Assembly: GCA_023213395.1 (NCBI GenBank)
Contig: CM041465.1
Coordinates: 176,769,741-176,833,740, forward strand
DNA length: 64,000 nt
Source: Cycas panzhihuaensis
Lineage: Eukaryota > Cycadophyta
Reading direction: 5' to 3'
A program made the translations under genes and the position numbers. Below, piece after piece: positions 52,600 through 64,000 of the stretch. The notes beneath the pieces are model-generated. The model saw only the letters and a program-made list of their open reading frames with translations, did not search any database and was not told the DNA's origin. Positions within the stretch are counted from its first letter, which is position 1. Each line of letters begins with the position of its first letter.

Positions 52600-54060
52600 G
52601 CCAAACTCCCTGCTCCAGCCCTCAAGGGTCATTTTCTGCTCCTAAGGAATGGGCCTTCAATCACCCCTTCCTTTAGAGTACTTTGATATCCTTGATCAAT
52701 TTGGGATGCCGTTTCCCTGTCTCAAATCACTTTCTTGGACGGTATGTCGACCCTTTTATTGCTACCTAGATCAGGGGCTCTCCTCAGGCTTGACGATTCC
52801 TCCTGATCCCCTTTACCTTTAGTTATCCACATGTGAACCCCACTTGATGGATTTCCTGGCTCCCCCCTCTCAGATGAAACCTACTCGACCCTACAACCCA
52901 TTTCAACCTGGCTTTCTTCGTCCCTAGCTGAGTGCCCTTGCTGCGAATCCCCTTATCCTAGGGGTCACTCCTTCTCGTCACCCTCCTCTAAGAGATAATC
53001 GTCCTCATCCCAGTTAATCTCCTTCATCTACTCTACATGTGGAGTCTCAACTACCTTAGGCGAGGCCTCCTCTGCCCTCCTCTTTCTGATAATGCACTCC
53101 TCTTCCATAATAATTGGCCCTTACTGCCCTCCCCCCTGACTCCTAGGTCGTTCCATCTCCTCATGTTCCTTTAATATGAGCCTTTCCTCACCCTAAGGAG
53201 ATACATCTACCTTGGGCCTCATAGCAACACCTATGTTTGCTTCTACCACTGAATCCGTAGTGGCTTTACTTGGACCTCCCTACTCTCCAGCCCCAACCTT
53301 ATTTGTTTCTCCTTGACACTTCAGTAGTAAATGCCCCAAGCACCTACATTTTGGACATCTAAATCCATCCAACTCATAAACCAACTTTTGGTCAATATCC
53401 CATCTCTTCATTTCAATGCTTACCATTTCTAGGAGATCTCTGTCAAGTCTCGCCAAAACGCAAAACCTGGCATTTATCAACTGAGATATATTCTTTGTAG
53501 TTGAATCTATCGCTAATAATGGTCTGACTGATTTAGCCACCCCTTTCACCACTTCCAGATTCCAAAACTGCAAGGGTAGCCCCAGCATCTGGACCTAGAT
53601 CAGGGTTTGTTTAACCATTGGGACCATTGGGTCAAAATTCGGATGCTATTTTTCCAAAGTAATAGCCTTCCTACCAAGCATCCATGGAGATTTTAACAGA
53701 ATGACGATCAAATCCTCTTAGTTTGTAAACCTAAAGAGAATGTATCCCTTAGTCATAGCCATCACCTCCACCAGGGTCTTAGTTTTTCCATTTGTTCTTA
53801 GTCCAGCTCCTAATAATATCAAGTCCCAATCTAGGCCATGAAAACCTCCCAACCAAGTTGTTTTCCCAGTATTTCACCGTTTTTTTGGTTAGTGCTTTTG
53901 GTACAAGGATTTTTATTTGATCATTTTGATAGATAGGGTTTATCACATATTCACCAGTAACACCATTACTCAATACATCAAGGTAAGTCCTTCCCGGAGG
54001 AGATGACTGAGTCTGGTTTATCTAGATTGATTGCTCTATTAACTTAAATAAAAATAAATC
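52600..54060 (-). pseudogene. LINE 2 ORF1: DUF4283 and zinc-knuckle protein, broken
   Basis: Minus-strand fragments read VKYWENNLVGRFSWPRLGLDI (53779-53973) and MLGLPLQFWNLEVVKGVAKS (53280-53588), then the knuckle CPKCRCLGHLLLKC (about 53300-53350) with all Cys and His present, unlike LINE 1. Start codon uncertain; 54060 is approximate. Stops separate the fragments. Confidence 0.75.
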
Positions 54061-54522
54061 ATTGTATCATAAAATTTTTAACCTGGAACTCACCTAGCTC
54101 CATAAGACACCACCCGTTCTTTAAATTCCCTCTATGAGGGCTCCTATCTACCACCACTGTCCAATCTTTGCTCCACAATCTGCCTTCTTGGAAACTCGCT
54201 GCCTACCATTGTGAGCTGCTCTGAGCCCTTAACTACTGCCTCATCACATCATATCCATGCCTGCATCTGTGTCTACGCTGCTCATCAGTCTCCAAAATGC
54301 CACTAGCAAGTAACACAACCCGAGTGACTCTCTTCACCCGCACCAGCCAAACTTGTCTTCTCCTATACAAGGGGACTAAGACACAACCATCTGGGGCCTT
54401 GCCCCGTTTGCTTCTCCCATCCGTCCCCAAGACGCAGACTCCATGAGGAACTTAGTCGCCGCTACCACCATTGCAACCCTAACTAGCCCGCCTTCAGCTG
54501 TTTGTTCTATTCTATCTATTGT

Positions 54523-54537
54523 GTTGATATTTGATGG
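54523..54537 (+). other. Probable TSD of LINE 2, right
   Basis: Two mismatches from 48610-48624; both differences are easily explained by decay. Confidence 0.65.
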
Positions 54538-54829
54538 TTGATTAATGATTGGTATATAGGTTTTTATAGGTTGATTATTCATAATTAGTCATTGATGATC
54601 ATAGATGAATATATATAAGCTTTATAAGTTGATGTTTATAGGAAACAAGCAAAGATGATTGGTAGATTTATAGATTATAGGTGATACAGATTGATACAAT
54701 TTGATTCAAATTAATTCATCTTAATATAAGTTTTTATAGATATCGGTATATAAGGAAAGAAAAAGATTGAAGACCAAGGATGAAGATTGAAGACTTGAAG
54801 ATTTGAAGATATTAAACATTAAGCGAGAG

Positions 54830-55325
54830 TGTTGGAATATGTGATATTATTCACATATTTAATGTTTAATGTAATTATAATGGATTCGCATAAAATTTCA
54901 CTCATCAAATGCATTGAGAGATATGCAATACATACTTATTTATATAAACATCTTATTGGATGATGAAAACACTCAAGAGATAATTTAGGCTATTATGAGG
55001 AGATCATTCATATAAATATATATACATATCACTTAAGAACTTGAGAAAGTATTGAGAAAGGTCCTGAACTTTGGGATGTATTTATTTGATATCAAAAGAA
55101 GAGTTCCTAATTCTAATATTCTCTTGCAGTTTTTTTCACACTAGATTTTACACGTATTAAATTGTTGTCTATCTTGTAGTGCATGCTTAATATGGTCATA
55201 CTTTATGATTCATATTATTGTTTAATATGTTGATCTTATATATATGATGTATGTATAATCTCCATGATATGATTCATTAATTATATATATTTGATATACT
55301 TTTACTACACATAATAAACACATTA
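54830..55325 (+). repeat. Right LTR of the nested-into element
   Basis: 496-bp partner of 45421-45910. Preceded by AAGCGAGAG and followed by TGGTATCAGAAT at 55331. Confidence 0.75.
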
Positions 55326-56283
55326 TAATATGGTATCAGAATTAACTTTTAGTATACCCATTGTGAGTGTGTGATGGGGACTACCATAGTTTAAACTCTT
55401 TAGAAGGTGAATTTATTGAGTCATCATTTATTTTTATTATAGAAATAGTAATGCCTAAATGTAGGTCTTAGGTGGAAAGTAAGTTTATACTCACTTGCAA
55501 AGTGTGCAACTAGTTTATACTCATTATGGAGTATGCAACTAATTTATAGTTTATGCTTATTACAATGTGTGTGTCCCTACCTAGGAGTGATATAACTAAG
55601 AGCAATGAAAATTAAGGATATGGAAGATAAGCAAGTTAGCTTTAATATTATTGCTATGAGAGATGTGTCGAATGCTAATGGATGGAAATTATATTATCAA
55701 AGAGGTAAATTGGTAAATGAGAATTGGAAATTTTAAAAATAAGTTAATTGGTCAGTTAGAAAATTGAAGGATAACATTAAGTGATTCTATGATTGTTATG
55801 TATTCTACTATGTTATTGGTTGCTTGAGGGAAGAGAAATCTTAAATTAGTAAGAATATTACCCCTTTGTTCACGGATAATCCATGTTGTGATGGAAGCCC
55901 TAGATTTTCTCGCCTCCTACCAATAGTATAGATGTTCAATGCTATGTTGGAGAAGGGACAAAAATTCAGAGATAATCTAATGAATAAAGGGAAGATATAG
56001 AAATCAACTATCAAGGATATGACTTAGACTAAATAGCTTAATTTGAATTATATAATTATGGAAAGAAATAGCCCCTATGGTTTGGTTTCACCATTGTAAC
56101 TACGTTTCCTAAACCTAAAATTTAAAATCTCTGAAGTGTTAAACCAATTTCAATCATAATCGAGACCATGGTGGACTCAAACAAGTAGATATGAAACTCT
56201 TGAACGATGCACATAATTGGACTCAAACTACGTATTTGTAGATGGAAATGAAGTCGACATGTGAGTTATCTTGGATGCCAAGT
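55326..56283. other. Sequence after the right LTR, no gene recognised
   Basis: Starts with a primer-site-like TGGTATCAGAAT, then loses similarity to the interior after the left LTR within about 30 nt. Otherwise stop-rich. Confidence 0.45.
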
Positions 56284-56620
56284 GTTGGGTATAATATTTA
56301 GATTAATATTTAATTCATTAATCATTACGTAGATTCCCCTTTTATGCTTTTATGACCTTTAAGATTTTTCTTATTATTATATTGTACTCATATTAATATG
56401 TATGCAAGTGGAATCTTGATTTATATGCAAAACCACTAAGAGCATACCATTGTTGATATTGAGAGATCTCACACACATATGAGTATCCTATATATGTATG
56501 CATATTATATTGTAATACAATAAGTAGAGTTCATTCTCATAGTTCATCTTTGTGTCTCATATTTCTTCTCTCAGGATGTAGTATTACTCTAATATCACAT
56601 CTAATGTTTGGTATCAAAGT
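56284..56620 (+). mobile_element. Another LTR with primer-binding site, remnant
   Basis: TGTTGGGTATAATATT at 56284 resembles an LTR start, and TGGTATCAAAGT (56609-56620) a PBS. The LTR end may be ATCACA at 56599, with a 9-nt gap before the PBS. No partner LTR was found in the window. The start resembles but does not equal the 2744 LTR. Confidence 0.5.
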
Positions 56621-57840
56621 TAGAATGAATTTTGATCCCTTGAAGGACCATCCATTCGATCATGGAATTCATTATTTGAGTAAAAAGTTTTATAGCTAGG
56701 TTCTTTATCAAGGAACATGTCTTAGTTCATATTTTCTTAGCACTTTTTCCATTATAGTGTGGAGGATTTGCATATAGTAACAAGTTATGTTTCTTTATAA
56801 TGTTGAATGCTGAAAATAACATGTGAGGACTACAAATTAGAGGATATATGCAACAATTAAAGTTTTCAATGTTGGACAATGGCAATGGAATGTTATAGAT
56901 CTAGAGCTACAAGTAGATCATGCAAAATAGAGGCCCATTGATGTGATAATGAGCCATAGGTCTGGCCGTTCCAACAACTCAAATATAGACTATTTTTTCT
57001 CTCTAAAAAAGTTGTAGTCATGTCATTGTATCTTCTATCTTTAGCCATTGTATTTGGCCATTTTTTGTTCTACAAGTTATGAATATTTGTCTGTAATCTA
57101 TCCACCATGATGTCTCTCCATCTAGGTCTACATCTATAGTATTATTTGATTTTAATAGAGTTATATATATATTGGTTTTAGCAAAGTGTAGCATTGATAT
57201 GTGCTTTATATAAGCAGTTACACAAGTATTTTTAATTATGTTTGATGGCGTTTAAGAATTAGTTCTGTCCATCTCCATCTTGTTTGGTGCTCTTCTATGG
57301 CTATTTTCATCTAAAATGTGGCAAAAGGTTAGGGCAATATGATTGCAACATTTTGGGATATTGTGTAAAACCTAGGGTATGGAGTTTTAACATGTGTAGA
57401 AAGACCCTATGATGCTAATTCAGGTATTCATGCACTTCTTGAGTGCAATGTCAAGGGAATATGGGTTATCTACCTAAGAGACTAAATTCAGGGCAGATTG
57501 TGTAGGGTTCATATATATCAAGATTAGTTCACAGTTGGGTTAGGATGAATCTTTCCCTTTTTGTTTTAATTCTTTTCAGTTTTTTCTATCAAATCTAAGG
57601 CAAACTATAGGAGCAAGAGTCACACACACTTAACACAAACTTTATATGTCTTCTTCTTTGTATGCATACAATCAATGCCCTATGCTAGTTTTGCGGCATA
57701 TGCCCTTGTGGATTTGAGACTCGCAATGACATGATCCCTTCTCATGTCTTGGGTTCGAGAAATAAGTAGGCAATAGGACCTACTCCCTACTCTTATTATG
57801 CAATACACATGCAAATGATAAAATGGAAAGAAGAAAATGC
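56621..57840. other. Intergenic DNA, nothing recognised
   Basis: Possibly the interior of the preceding LTR remnant. No pol motif seen. Confidence 0.45.
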
Positions 57841-58100
57841 AACTCATTTTTTATTTCTTTTATTTTTTTTTAGGAGAGAAGGGGGGTATGAATATGTAAA
57901 ACTTTTCTCTCTTTTTTACTCTTTCCTTTGTTTTGATGAGAAGGCAAGAGAAGAAGAGGAGAGTAGGAAACAAAATAAAATGCCTTTTTCTTTTCCTTTC
58001 TTCTCTTTCTTTTCTTTTTCAAAAGACGAAGCAAAGTAAAACTATCTTTGTATTCTTTTCCTTTTCCTTTCTTTCCTTTTTTTTTCCCTTTTTTTTAAAC
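57841..58100. repeat. T/C-rich low-complexity tract
   Basis: Long T-rich runs with TTTTC and TTTCC repeats (for example 57985-58025 and 58060-58095). The open frames through it are Phe- and Ser-rich and are artefacts. Confidence 0.8.
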
Positions 58101-61100
58101 AAGATGCAAGTGACAATTCAAACCAATTAGGGCGTACCTGGTGGGATGGTAGTTGTAGCAGTCCAAATCTTCTCTTTGATGTATCAAGGGTGCTCTCAAG
58201 AGAATAAAATAATAAGCAAGATGTTACTTACAAAATGTACTGAAATTTTGGCAGCATTTCTATTTGCCGAATGGACTTATGACCGAAAAAAAGAGTGATG
58301 CAAGTGTGAAAATTTGAAAGAAAACATGGAAATCAAGTATTATTTTACCTTTCCAAGTGTTGGTTGATACAAGAGATCGTTATGATTTGTTTGGAGAAAG
58401 ATATGTGGCTAGAAGATCTTGCAAGTATCTTCCCTCTTTCTTCCAAACATGTTAGTAACCTATAAGAGGAGTAATCCTACAAGAAATTTAATGCTACTAG
58501 CATATGTGTCTCACAATCAAGTAATAATCAAATTGCTTCTAATAAGAAGAAGTAAGTCTTAATCTGTGAGACAAAATAGAAGGGATTGGTGGAGATGCCT
58601 CATAATGACTACCATCCCTAATATGTAAAGGGCCCTTAAGTGTACTTAGGTGCCTCCAAATTTTTACAACTTTTGGCAATAAGTAAAGCAACATGAAGGG
58701 GAAGAGGAAACATACACCAAATGGATGAAGTAGAACTATGAAACCAAGGAAAACTCAGTAGTAAATCCTACTATTCAGTCATATAATCATGGCATGATGG
58801 TGAAAACAAATGAAAATAAAAGGATTAACCATAATAAGGGGTGGATTGCCTATACTTTTTAGAGAATCTTTGGGCCAATGGTTGTTGTTTCTCTACTTGA
58901 AGGATTCCCAAATTGCTTATGGTATTATTCTTTCATTCTCCAAGTAGATACTAGTAAACTAGATTAAGTGCTCAAGTTTCTATAGAAAATTTGGCAGCAT
59001 GACAATAGGGTCTCACAATCTCAAAGGTCTCCTCCTCTCCTTTGGAAAAAGGAGGGCATTATATAGAAAAAATCAAGGTGGAAGGTTGGTGGTTTTCTGC
59101 CCATAATGTGGGGAAAATCATCAACCAAAAACCATAAGTTTTGTTCATGGTTTGAGAAATTTTATTTGGGAGAAGTAAGATTTTGGAGGATTTAGGCCTC
59201 TTAATCTTAACATGGCCTAACGTAGGGCTGACACAGCCTACATAGGCCTGACAATCGAGCATTTATGAGCTGACTATCCCCATAAATCCCAAATCTAGCT
59301 TGGTGATAGTTATACTATAAAGTACCTCGTAGTACCACTATTGCTAGCAAAAATTAGAGTGGTATGTAATAGTTTAGCATTTTTGTAATAAACAATCATG
59401 CAGCCATGTCTCTAACCCACAAATGACAGACTTTGGAGCAACAATAGTCAATAACTAGTGGGAAAGAGATGAAAACAAGACCCAATGGGTGAAAACAAGA
59501 TAAAAATTGACAAAGAAATAAAACTGCAAGTAAGGGGGGACCACTGTTTCTGGCTTAGAAAGCCTGATCAGTGGATTAAATGGCTATGGATTGAAGTCGT
59601 ACTTGTCACTGGTAAAGAGAGGGTATGGATAATCAACCAACTAATCCAACCTAGCATACATCAACCATATAATATTAAATAAAAACCAATAAGAAGTGAA
59701 AAGAGGTTGAGGAACATACCTATACTTTTTCATTTGCATATCCAATCTCATTCTTAGAAGCTAGAAAACATCATCTCATATTGTCCTTCTCTCCTTCAAT
59801 TTTCATAGAAGCTACTGGCTAAGTCTAGGAAGTTGCACTCTCACCCTCTAAACCCAATTTCCTAGATCTAGAGAAATTGCCTCCTGAATTACAATAGTTT
59901 AATTTTCAAATAAATCCACTTTCTTCACCTTATCCTTGTCCCAAATACTCTAATAACCTTGAGTAAGACATTCTTGGCGATGTTACACCTTGGATTTTAG
60001 CTTGAATTTTCCAAGGACCTAACAACATTAAAAGCCCAACTCCTGTTACCCCTAATAAACACTTTAAAAATCCTCTCTTACTTTCATGTGCCTTTCTCTC
60101 CAATGAAGCCCTCACTAATACAAGCTAAGATAATTTCAGTCGTGAAGTAGGTCCACTTGAAGGAGCCAACTACTAACCTTTTTGCTTAAAAGAGCTTCTA
60201 ATAATTGAAATGTCAGACCCACCAGTGTTATGTTCTACCTTTGGTTATTGCACAAAGTTCTTAGATAAATGAGTTACTCCTGATTAGCTATGTGTAGAGA
60301 CAAACTATATTGCACCATCCATAACAGTTGATACAAATCTAGAGCTTGTATGAGGTTGTTGTTATTTATCGTCAACCTACTTATGTATCAATCTAGAGCC
60401 ACCTCCATGTACCACAAATGAAGATATATCTGTGCTAGATGATATAGTAGCAACAAACACTACCAAATTTTTGGATGCATCAAAAGGCAATGCAAAAGAG
60501 GCATTTGAAACAATCTCTGTTAGTGCCTTTGATGATTTTGAAATAAGAGAGTATATTCTAGGGCTACCCATTATGCTTATTTGGGAAGTATGAGCTAATA
60601 TTGGAGACAAAAGCCAACTAAGATAGGTAGTGCAATAGTTGTTGCTTTTATTCTTGGGTAGATGAGATTGGGGGGGAGATGTGATAGAATTTGTCACAAC
60701 AATGGTTGCTAATGTAGTTGAGAATGTGCCCTTAGAGTTCTAAAATATCCTTGCCAATACATGGATGGCATGGCTAGGCTTGCCCAATTCACATTCGTTG
60801 TAGGAGGTATTCCCCATGTTCTCATTCCTCCTAGCAGTTGATTAAGCAAAGGAAGACTATTCTTTAATGGTAAAGGTTGCCATCCATTGTATAGAGACCT
60901 TGAGGGAACTACTACAGGTGATAAGATGAGGGAGAAATAAGATCAATTTGATTGCCTCTTGGAAATAACCATCTTCTTGCACACCAAAGCCCTCATTTAT
61001 CATGCCATTCTCTACAATATTACGCTCTATCATCAACCTGCATGAGAAAACATAGTTGTGACCTATAACATGAAGATTCCATAGCCATTGTTGCCACATA

Positions 61101-61929
61101 AAACACCTATAACACGAATACAAATACAAGAAGCAATCATCACTGTCAACCGAGTTGAATACAAACATGTAGAAATGACAAAATGGCAAAAATGTTAAGG
61201 TTATATTTTGGCAAATGTTTGTTTTAAAGAAATTTTGATATGTTTTGAAATCTGTTGGTGGGGTTAAAAAAAAATTCAAATGTTTTCAAAAAGTTTAATT
61301 AAATTTTATTATTAGTTGGAGTCTATAACCCCTCACTTGCTAGTGGACGGTCATATGGAAGTGACAGGATGACCAAGAGCCCAATGTTAAAGGGGTTAAT
61401 TTTTTTTTTTAAATGTTTTTTTCTTAAATTTTTAAATACTCGTCTACACTATTTTCATGATATCTTTTTTATATGGACTTTGATTTTAAGTTTGTTAGTT
61501 GTATTAGAACCATCTTTCACCCCTCTTCGAAATGACTACTTATTTGACACCATTTGAGTCTATCTTGTAAGTAAGAATGTAGTCTAAATTTGAGTTAAAA
61601 TTTCTTATACACTTAATAAATATTGAAATTAGTGCCATGTAAAGCATTGAAGTCCATGCTTAACTATTTAATGCCATCATCTTATATGAAGACTAAAGTT
61701 TAATGCTATGTCACACAAGTTCATTTCAAAATTAGGCCTAAAATGACTAAGTTTGGTGATTTTTGGCACCTAAGAGGTGAGCAATGATAATATAATTATT
61801 GATTTGGCATGTAAGACCTTAAAAAAGGCATTGCATATATTGGTTAAGTGTTAAAAGCCAAAGATGTATGACAAATTTGAAGAGTTTAGTATAAAGGAGA
61901 GCCCTTTTGTTGGCTAATAAAATGATCAA
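58101..61929. other. Intergenic DNA, no gene recognised
   Basis: Several 60-140-codon minus-strand frames exist (59930, 60377 and 60857-61279), but none shows a domain, a consistent neighbour or a start context. The largest (140 codons) is not recognised. Confidence 0.45.
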
Positions 61930-62110
61930 CACAGTTAGAAATAGTTAAAATAGGTTTAGAAATGGCTAAAACGACTCAAAAATGATAAAAAATAGGTCTA
62001 AAATGGCTAAAAAATGACCAGAAATGGGCCCAGAATGGCTAAATTTGCTAAAAAATGACCATAAATGAGCCCAAAACATCTAAAATAGCCCTAGAAATAA
62101 ACCAAAATGG
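61930..62110. repeat. Short imperfect tandem repeats (~20 bp)
   Basis: Repeats of the motif AAATGGCTAAAA followed by AATGACC or GAAATGGGCCC, about eight times with drift. Confidence 0.6.
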
Positions 62111-62241
62111 GCTCAGGAACAATCCTTAGAATGCATGATAGGATACATACCTTTTTATGTATGTTAGCAGATGGAACATACCAAAATGATATACATGATC
62201 AGAATGGACTCAAATGCGCCTAAAATTTATGACATTAGCAA

Positions 62242-62429
<188 letters not shown>

Positions 62430-62559
62430 AAAGAATACATAGATTAGTAGTGTTAATTATGTGTTAAGTGAAAAAGCATGTGTTATGAAAAGGAATGGTT
62501 ATGACCATGGGTGATAAGCCTTCATCCAAAAGACACTAAAATGGGTATTTAATGGCACT

Positions 62560-62760
62560 TTTCTCACTATTCCAGTGGTGAGAGCCAAGTGATTCAATCT
62601 TATATTACATTCTTAAGTGTAAGATCCGAGTGATACAATCTTATGTCACATTCTCAAGGGTGAGAGTTGAGTGATTTAATATTATGTTACATTCTCAAGG
62701 ATGAGAGCCAATTTATTCATTCCATGGAATGTTCTTAAGGGTGAGATCCAAGTATTTAAT
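62560..62760. repeat. ~41-bp minisatellite, about five copies
   Basis: Units of the form TTCTCAAGGGTGAGAG followed by GAGTGATTTAAT and TTATGTTACA, directly adjacent, with divergence increasing toward the ends. Confidence 0.7.
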
Positions 62761-64000
62761 CCATGAGGCAGTATGACAGTAAGAGTACTAAGAAGGATAG
62801 TATGGATTAGAGACCCAATAGATGCATTCCCTTTTGGAATACATGTGAAAGAATCTTGTATATGTGGTTGGAATGTATAAAAAAAACATTCGAGAACTAA
62901 ATGTATGAGGCATATTGCTTAATAAAGTAAAGAGTTATATGGAATATTATGTCTTATGCATACCATGATGATTGTATAGTGAATACCTACTATTTGATGT
63001 ATTGCTATATGGAATTTATGATGATATTATGATAAATTAAGGATGAATGTGTGATAACCTTGTGTGTGTGAAGCATGCTGATTGTATCCTAAGTTAGACT
63101 ACCAACCAATGATCTCTTGATAAGTGCATTTCTCATAAGTATGATAAGAAAATATAAATCAACATTGGTTCTATTACCTACGTCCACTAAGGAGGGACTA
63201 GGCTAGGAGTTTCACAAGGGTAGTATATTCAAAAGGCAAGGAACCCTAATTGTCATCATGATGGCAAGCTGTAACTAAGCCTTCAAGTGCTAAGGGACCT
63301 TCCAATGACACCAAAGAGGCCTTTAATGGCAAGAGAGCCATAAAAAGGTACTTTAACCAAAGGAAAAGGAATGAGTAGATAAAGGGCACTATGATGGTCA
63401 AAGGAATCTAAATTAAGAAGGGCAAAGGGATTGAGCTAGAAAAATAATGAGAGTAAGGGACAATTTGTTGAAGAATTTAAGGCAAGTGGAGCCCATACAC
63501 CTCAAGAATAGGAAGAAGAAATAAATGGGGAATAAATGGTACTAACACTTACCCCAATTCGATCTGACTTTATAAGCCCATAAAAAGAGGAAAATTCATA
63601 AGGAAAATTAGAGCAAAGTGATATTACAAATGAAACCCTAGGAAAAGAGAAACATATAAATGTGGATGGTACCAACCTAAGCAATAACGAGAAAAAGACA
63701 GAGGAAGGTACCTCAACAGACTGGGAGAATAAATTAATAAGATAATTATTTGAAGATTCATCGAACAAGGGATCCGAACAATCATATTTAGTGGTCACAC
63801 TATTAATGGTATAAGTGCTAGGAGTACCTGAACCTATTAATCTAAAAGTATCATTTCAAAATCCTTTATTTGGAAGAGATAGTGCTACACTAAGCACTTC
63901 GAATATATCACCTAAAGTAAAGAGTGAGGAGAAAGGAACAAAATCTCTGAAGAAGTCAAATTCAAAGGGAGAAAGGTCACCACCATTGGGAAGGACACTA
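62761..64000. other. Intergenic DNA to window end
   Basis: No recognised gene. The minus-strand 98-codon frame 63502-63798 is Ser- and Phe-rich without a signature. An element could continue past the window edge. Confidence 0.45.

Larger units (their letters stand above)
48625..54522 (-). mobile_element. L1-clade LINE nested in the LTR element
   Basis: Same family as 19879-26324 but on the minus strand. The A tail appears as T at 48625-48632 (TTTTTTTTGATA, as in LINE 1's reverse complement). A 15-bp imperfect TSD flanks it. The 5' end (right) has the GC-rich leader (54190-54480), then ORF1 and ORF2. Length is 5.9 kb, shorter than LINE 1 mainly because of an internal deletion in ORF2. Broken by many stops. 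Confidence 0.88.
45421..55325 (+). mobile_element. Copia-type LTR element, disrupted by a nested LINE
   Basis: LTRs 45421-45910 and 54830-55325 (about 490 bp, roughly 80-85% identical) begin TGTTG(A/G)AATATGTGATATTATTC. A PBS-like TGGTATCGGAG follows the left LTR, and a decayed purine tract AAGCGAGAG precedes the right one, in the spot where intact copia elements carry a G-rich tract. A second PBS, TGGTATCAGAAT (55331-55342), follows the right LTR, a tandem-LTR signature. Subtracting the nested LINE leaves only ~3 kb of interior with no readable gag or pol. No TSD is visible. Confidence 0.7.

Noticed and set aside
57809-58130. Phe/Ser-rich open frames
   Set aside because: Arise from a T/C low-complexity tract.
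60857-61279. 140-codon minus-strand frame
   Set aside because: No recognisable domain and AT-rich composition like its surroundings; not enough to call a gene.
62560-62760. Spaced direct repeats resembling a CRISPR array
   Set aside because: Units are directly adjacent and degenerate, without spacers, and the window is plant nuclear DNA.

Overview
The window is nuclear DNA from a land plant. It is AT-rich and about 90% transposon debris and simple repeats, with one clear host gene. The gene has canonical GT-AG introns and follows the layout of the plant F-box/LRR protein FBL3/RAE1 (At5g01720 in Arabidopsis). The L1-clade LINEs, Ty1/copia and chromodomain Ty3/gypsy elements, and the deep erosion of most copies, would suit a large-genome seed plant, perhaps a gymnosperm. 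That assignment is an inference only.

Layout. 1-2743: degenerate intergenic DNA with one LTR/PBS trace. 2744-8075: a non-autonomous LTR retrotransposon with two ~300-bp LTRs, whose interior holds ~2.8 kb of (AT)n-type microsatellite. 8759-15260: a chromodomain-type Ty3/gypsy element on the minus strand with decayed gag-pol. 15560-18600: an ~85-bp satellite-like array split by an internally deleted copia element (16081-18505) with a perfect 5-bp target-site duplication (TSD). 19101-19291: a 96-bp tandem duplication. 19879-26324: an essentially full-length L1-clade LINE (+) with a 17-bp TSD. 26342-31430: unrecognised AT-rich intergenic DNA. 31431-32254: a ~410-bp tandem duplication with G-runs. 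32384-32709: a young tRNA-type SINE with a 26-A tail and 15-bp TSD. 34560-38853: the FBL3/RAE1-like gene with a CpG-rich promoter, seven coding exons and 646 codons. 41428-42600: a gypsy remnant. 45421-55325: a copia-type element with ~490-bp LTRs, carrying a nested L1 LINE on the minus strand (48625-54522). 56284-56620: another LTR/PBS remnant. 56620-64000: unrecognised intergenic DNA with T-rich tracts, a (TA)n(TATG)n microsatellite and a 41-bp minisatellite.

The host gene encodes an F-box protein predicted to be the substrate adaptor of an SCF ubiquitin ligase. All autonomous transposon reading frames carry stops, frameshifts or lost catalytic residues. Most identifiable lesions are G:C to A:T, as expected from deamination of methylated cytosine in silenced DNA. 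The gene's 5' end stands out as GC- and CpG-rich. No bacterial, viral, CRISPR or organellar content was recognised, and no obviously new biological system. The most noteworthy items are the microsatellite-filled LTR element, the young SINE, the uORFs and paired G-boxes of the F-box gene, a possible alternative last exon, and a three-LTR (tandem) signature.
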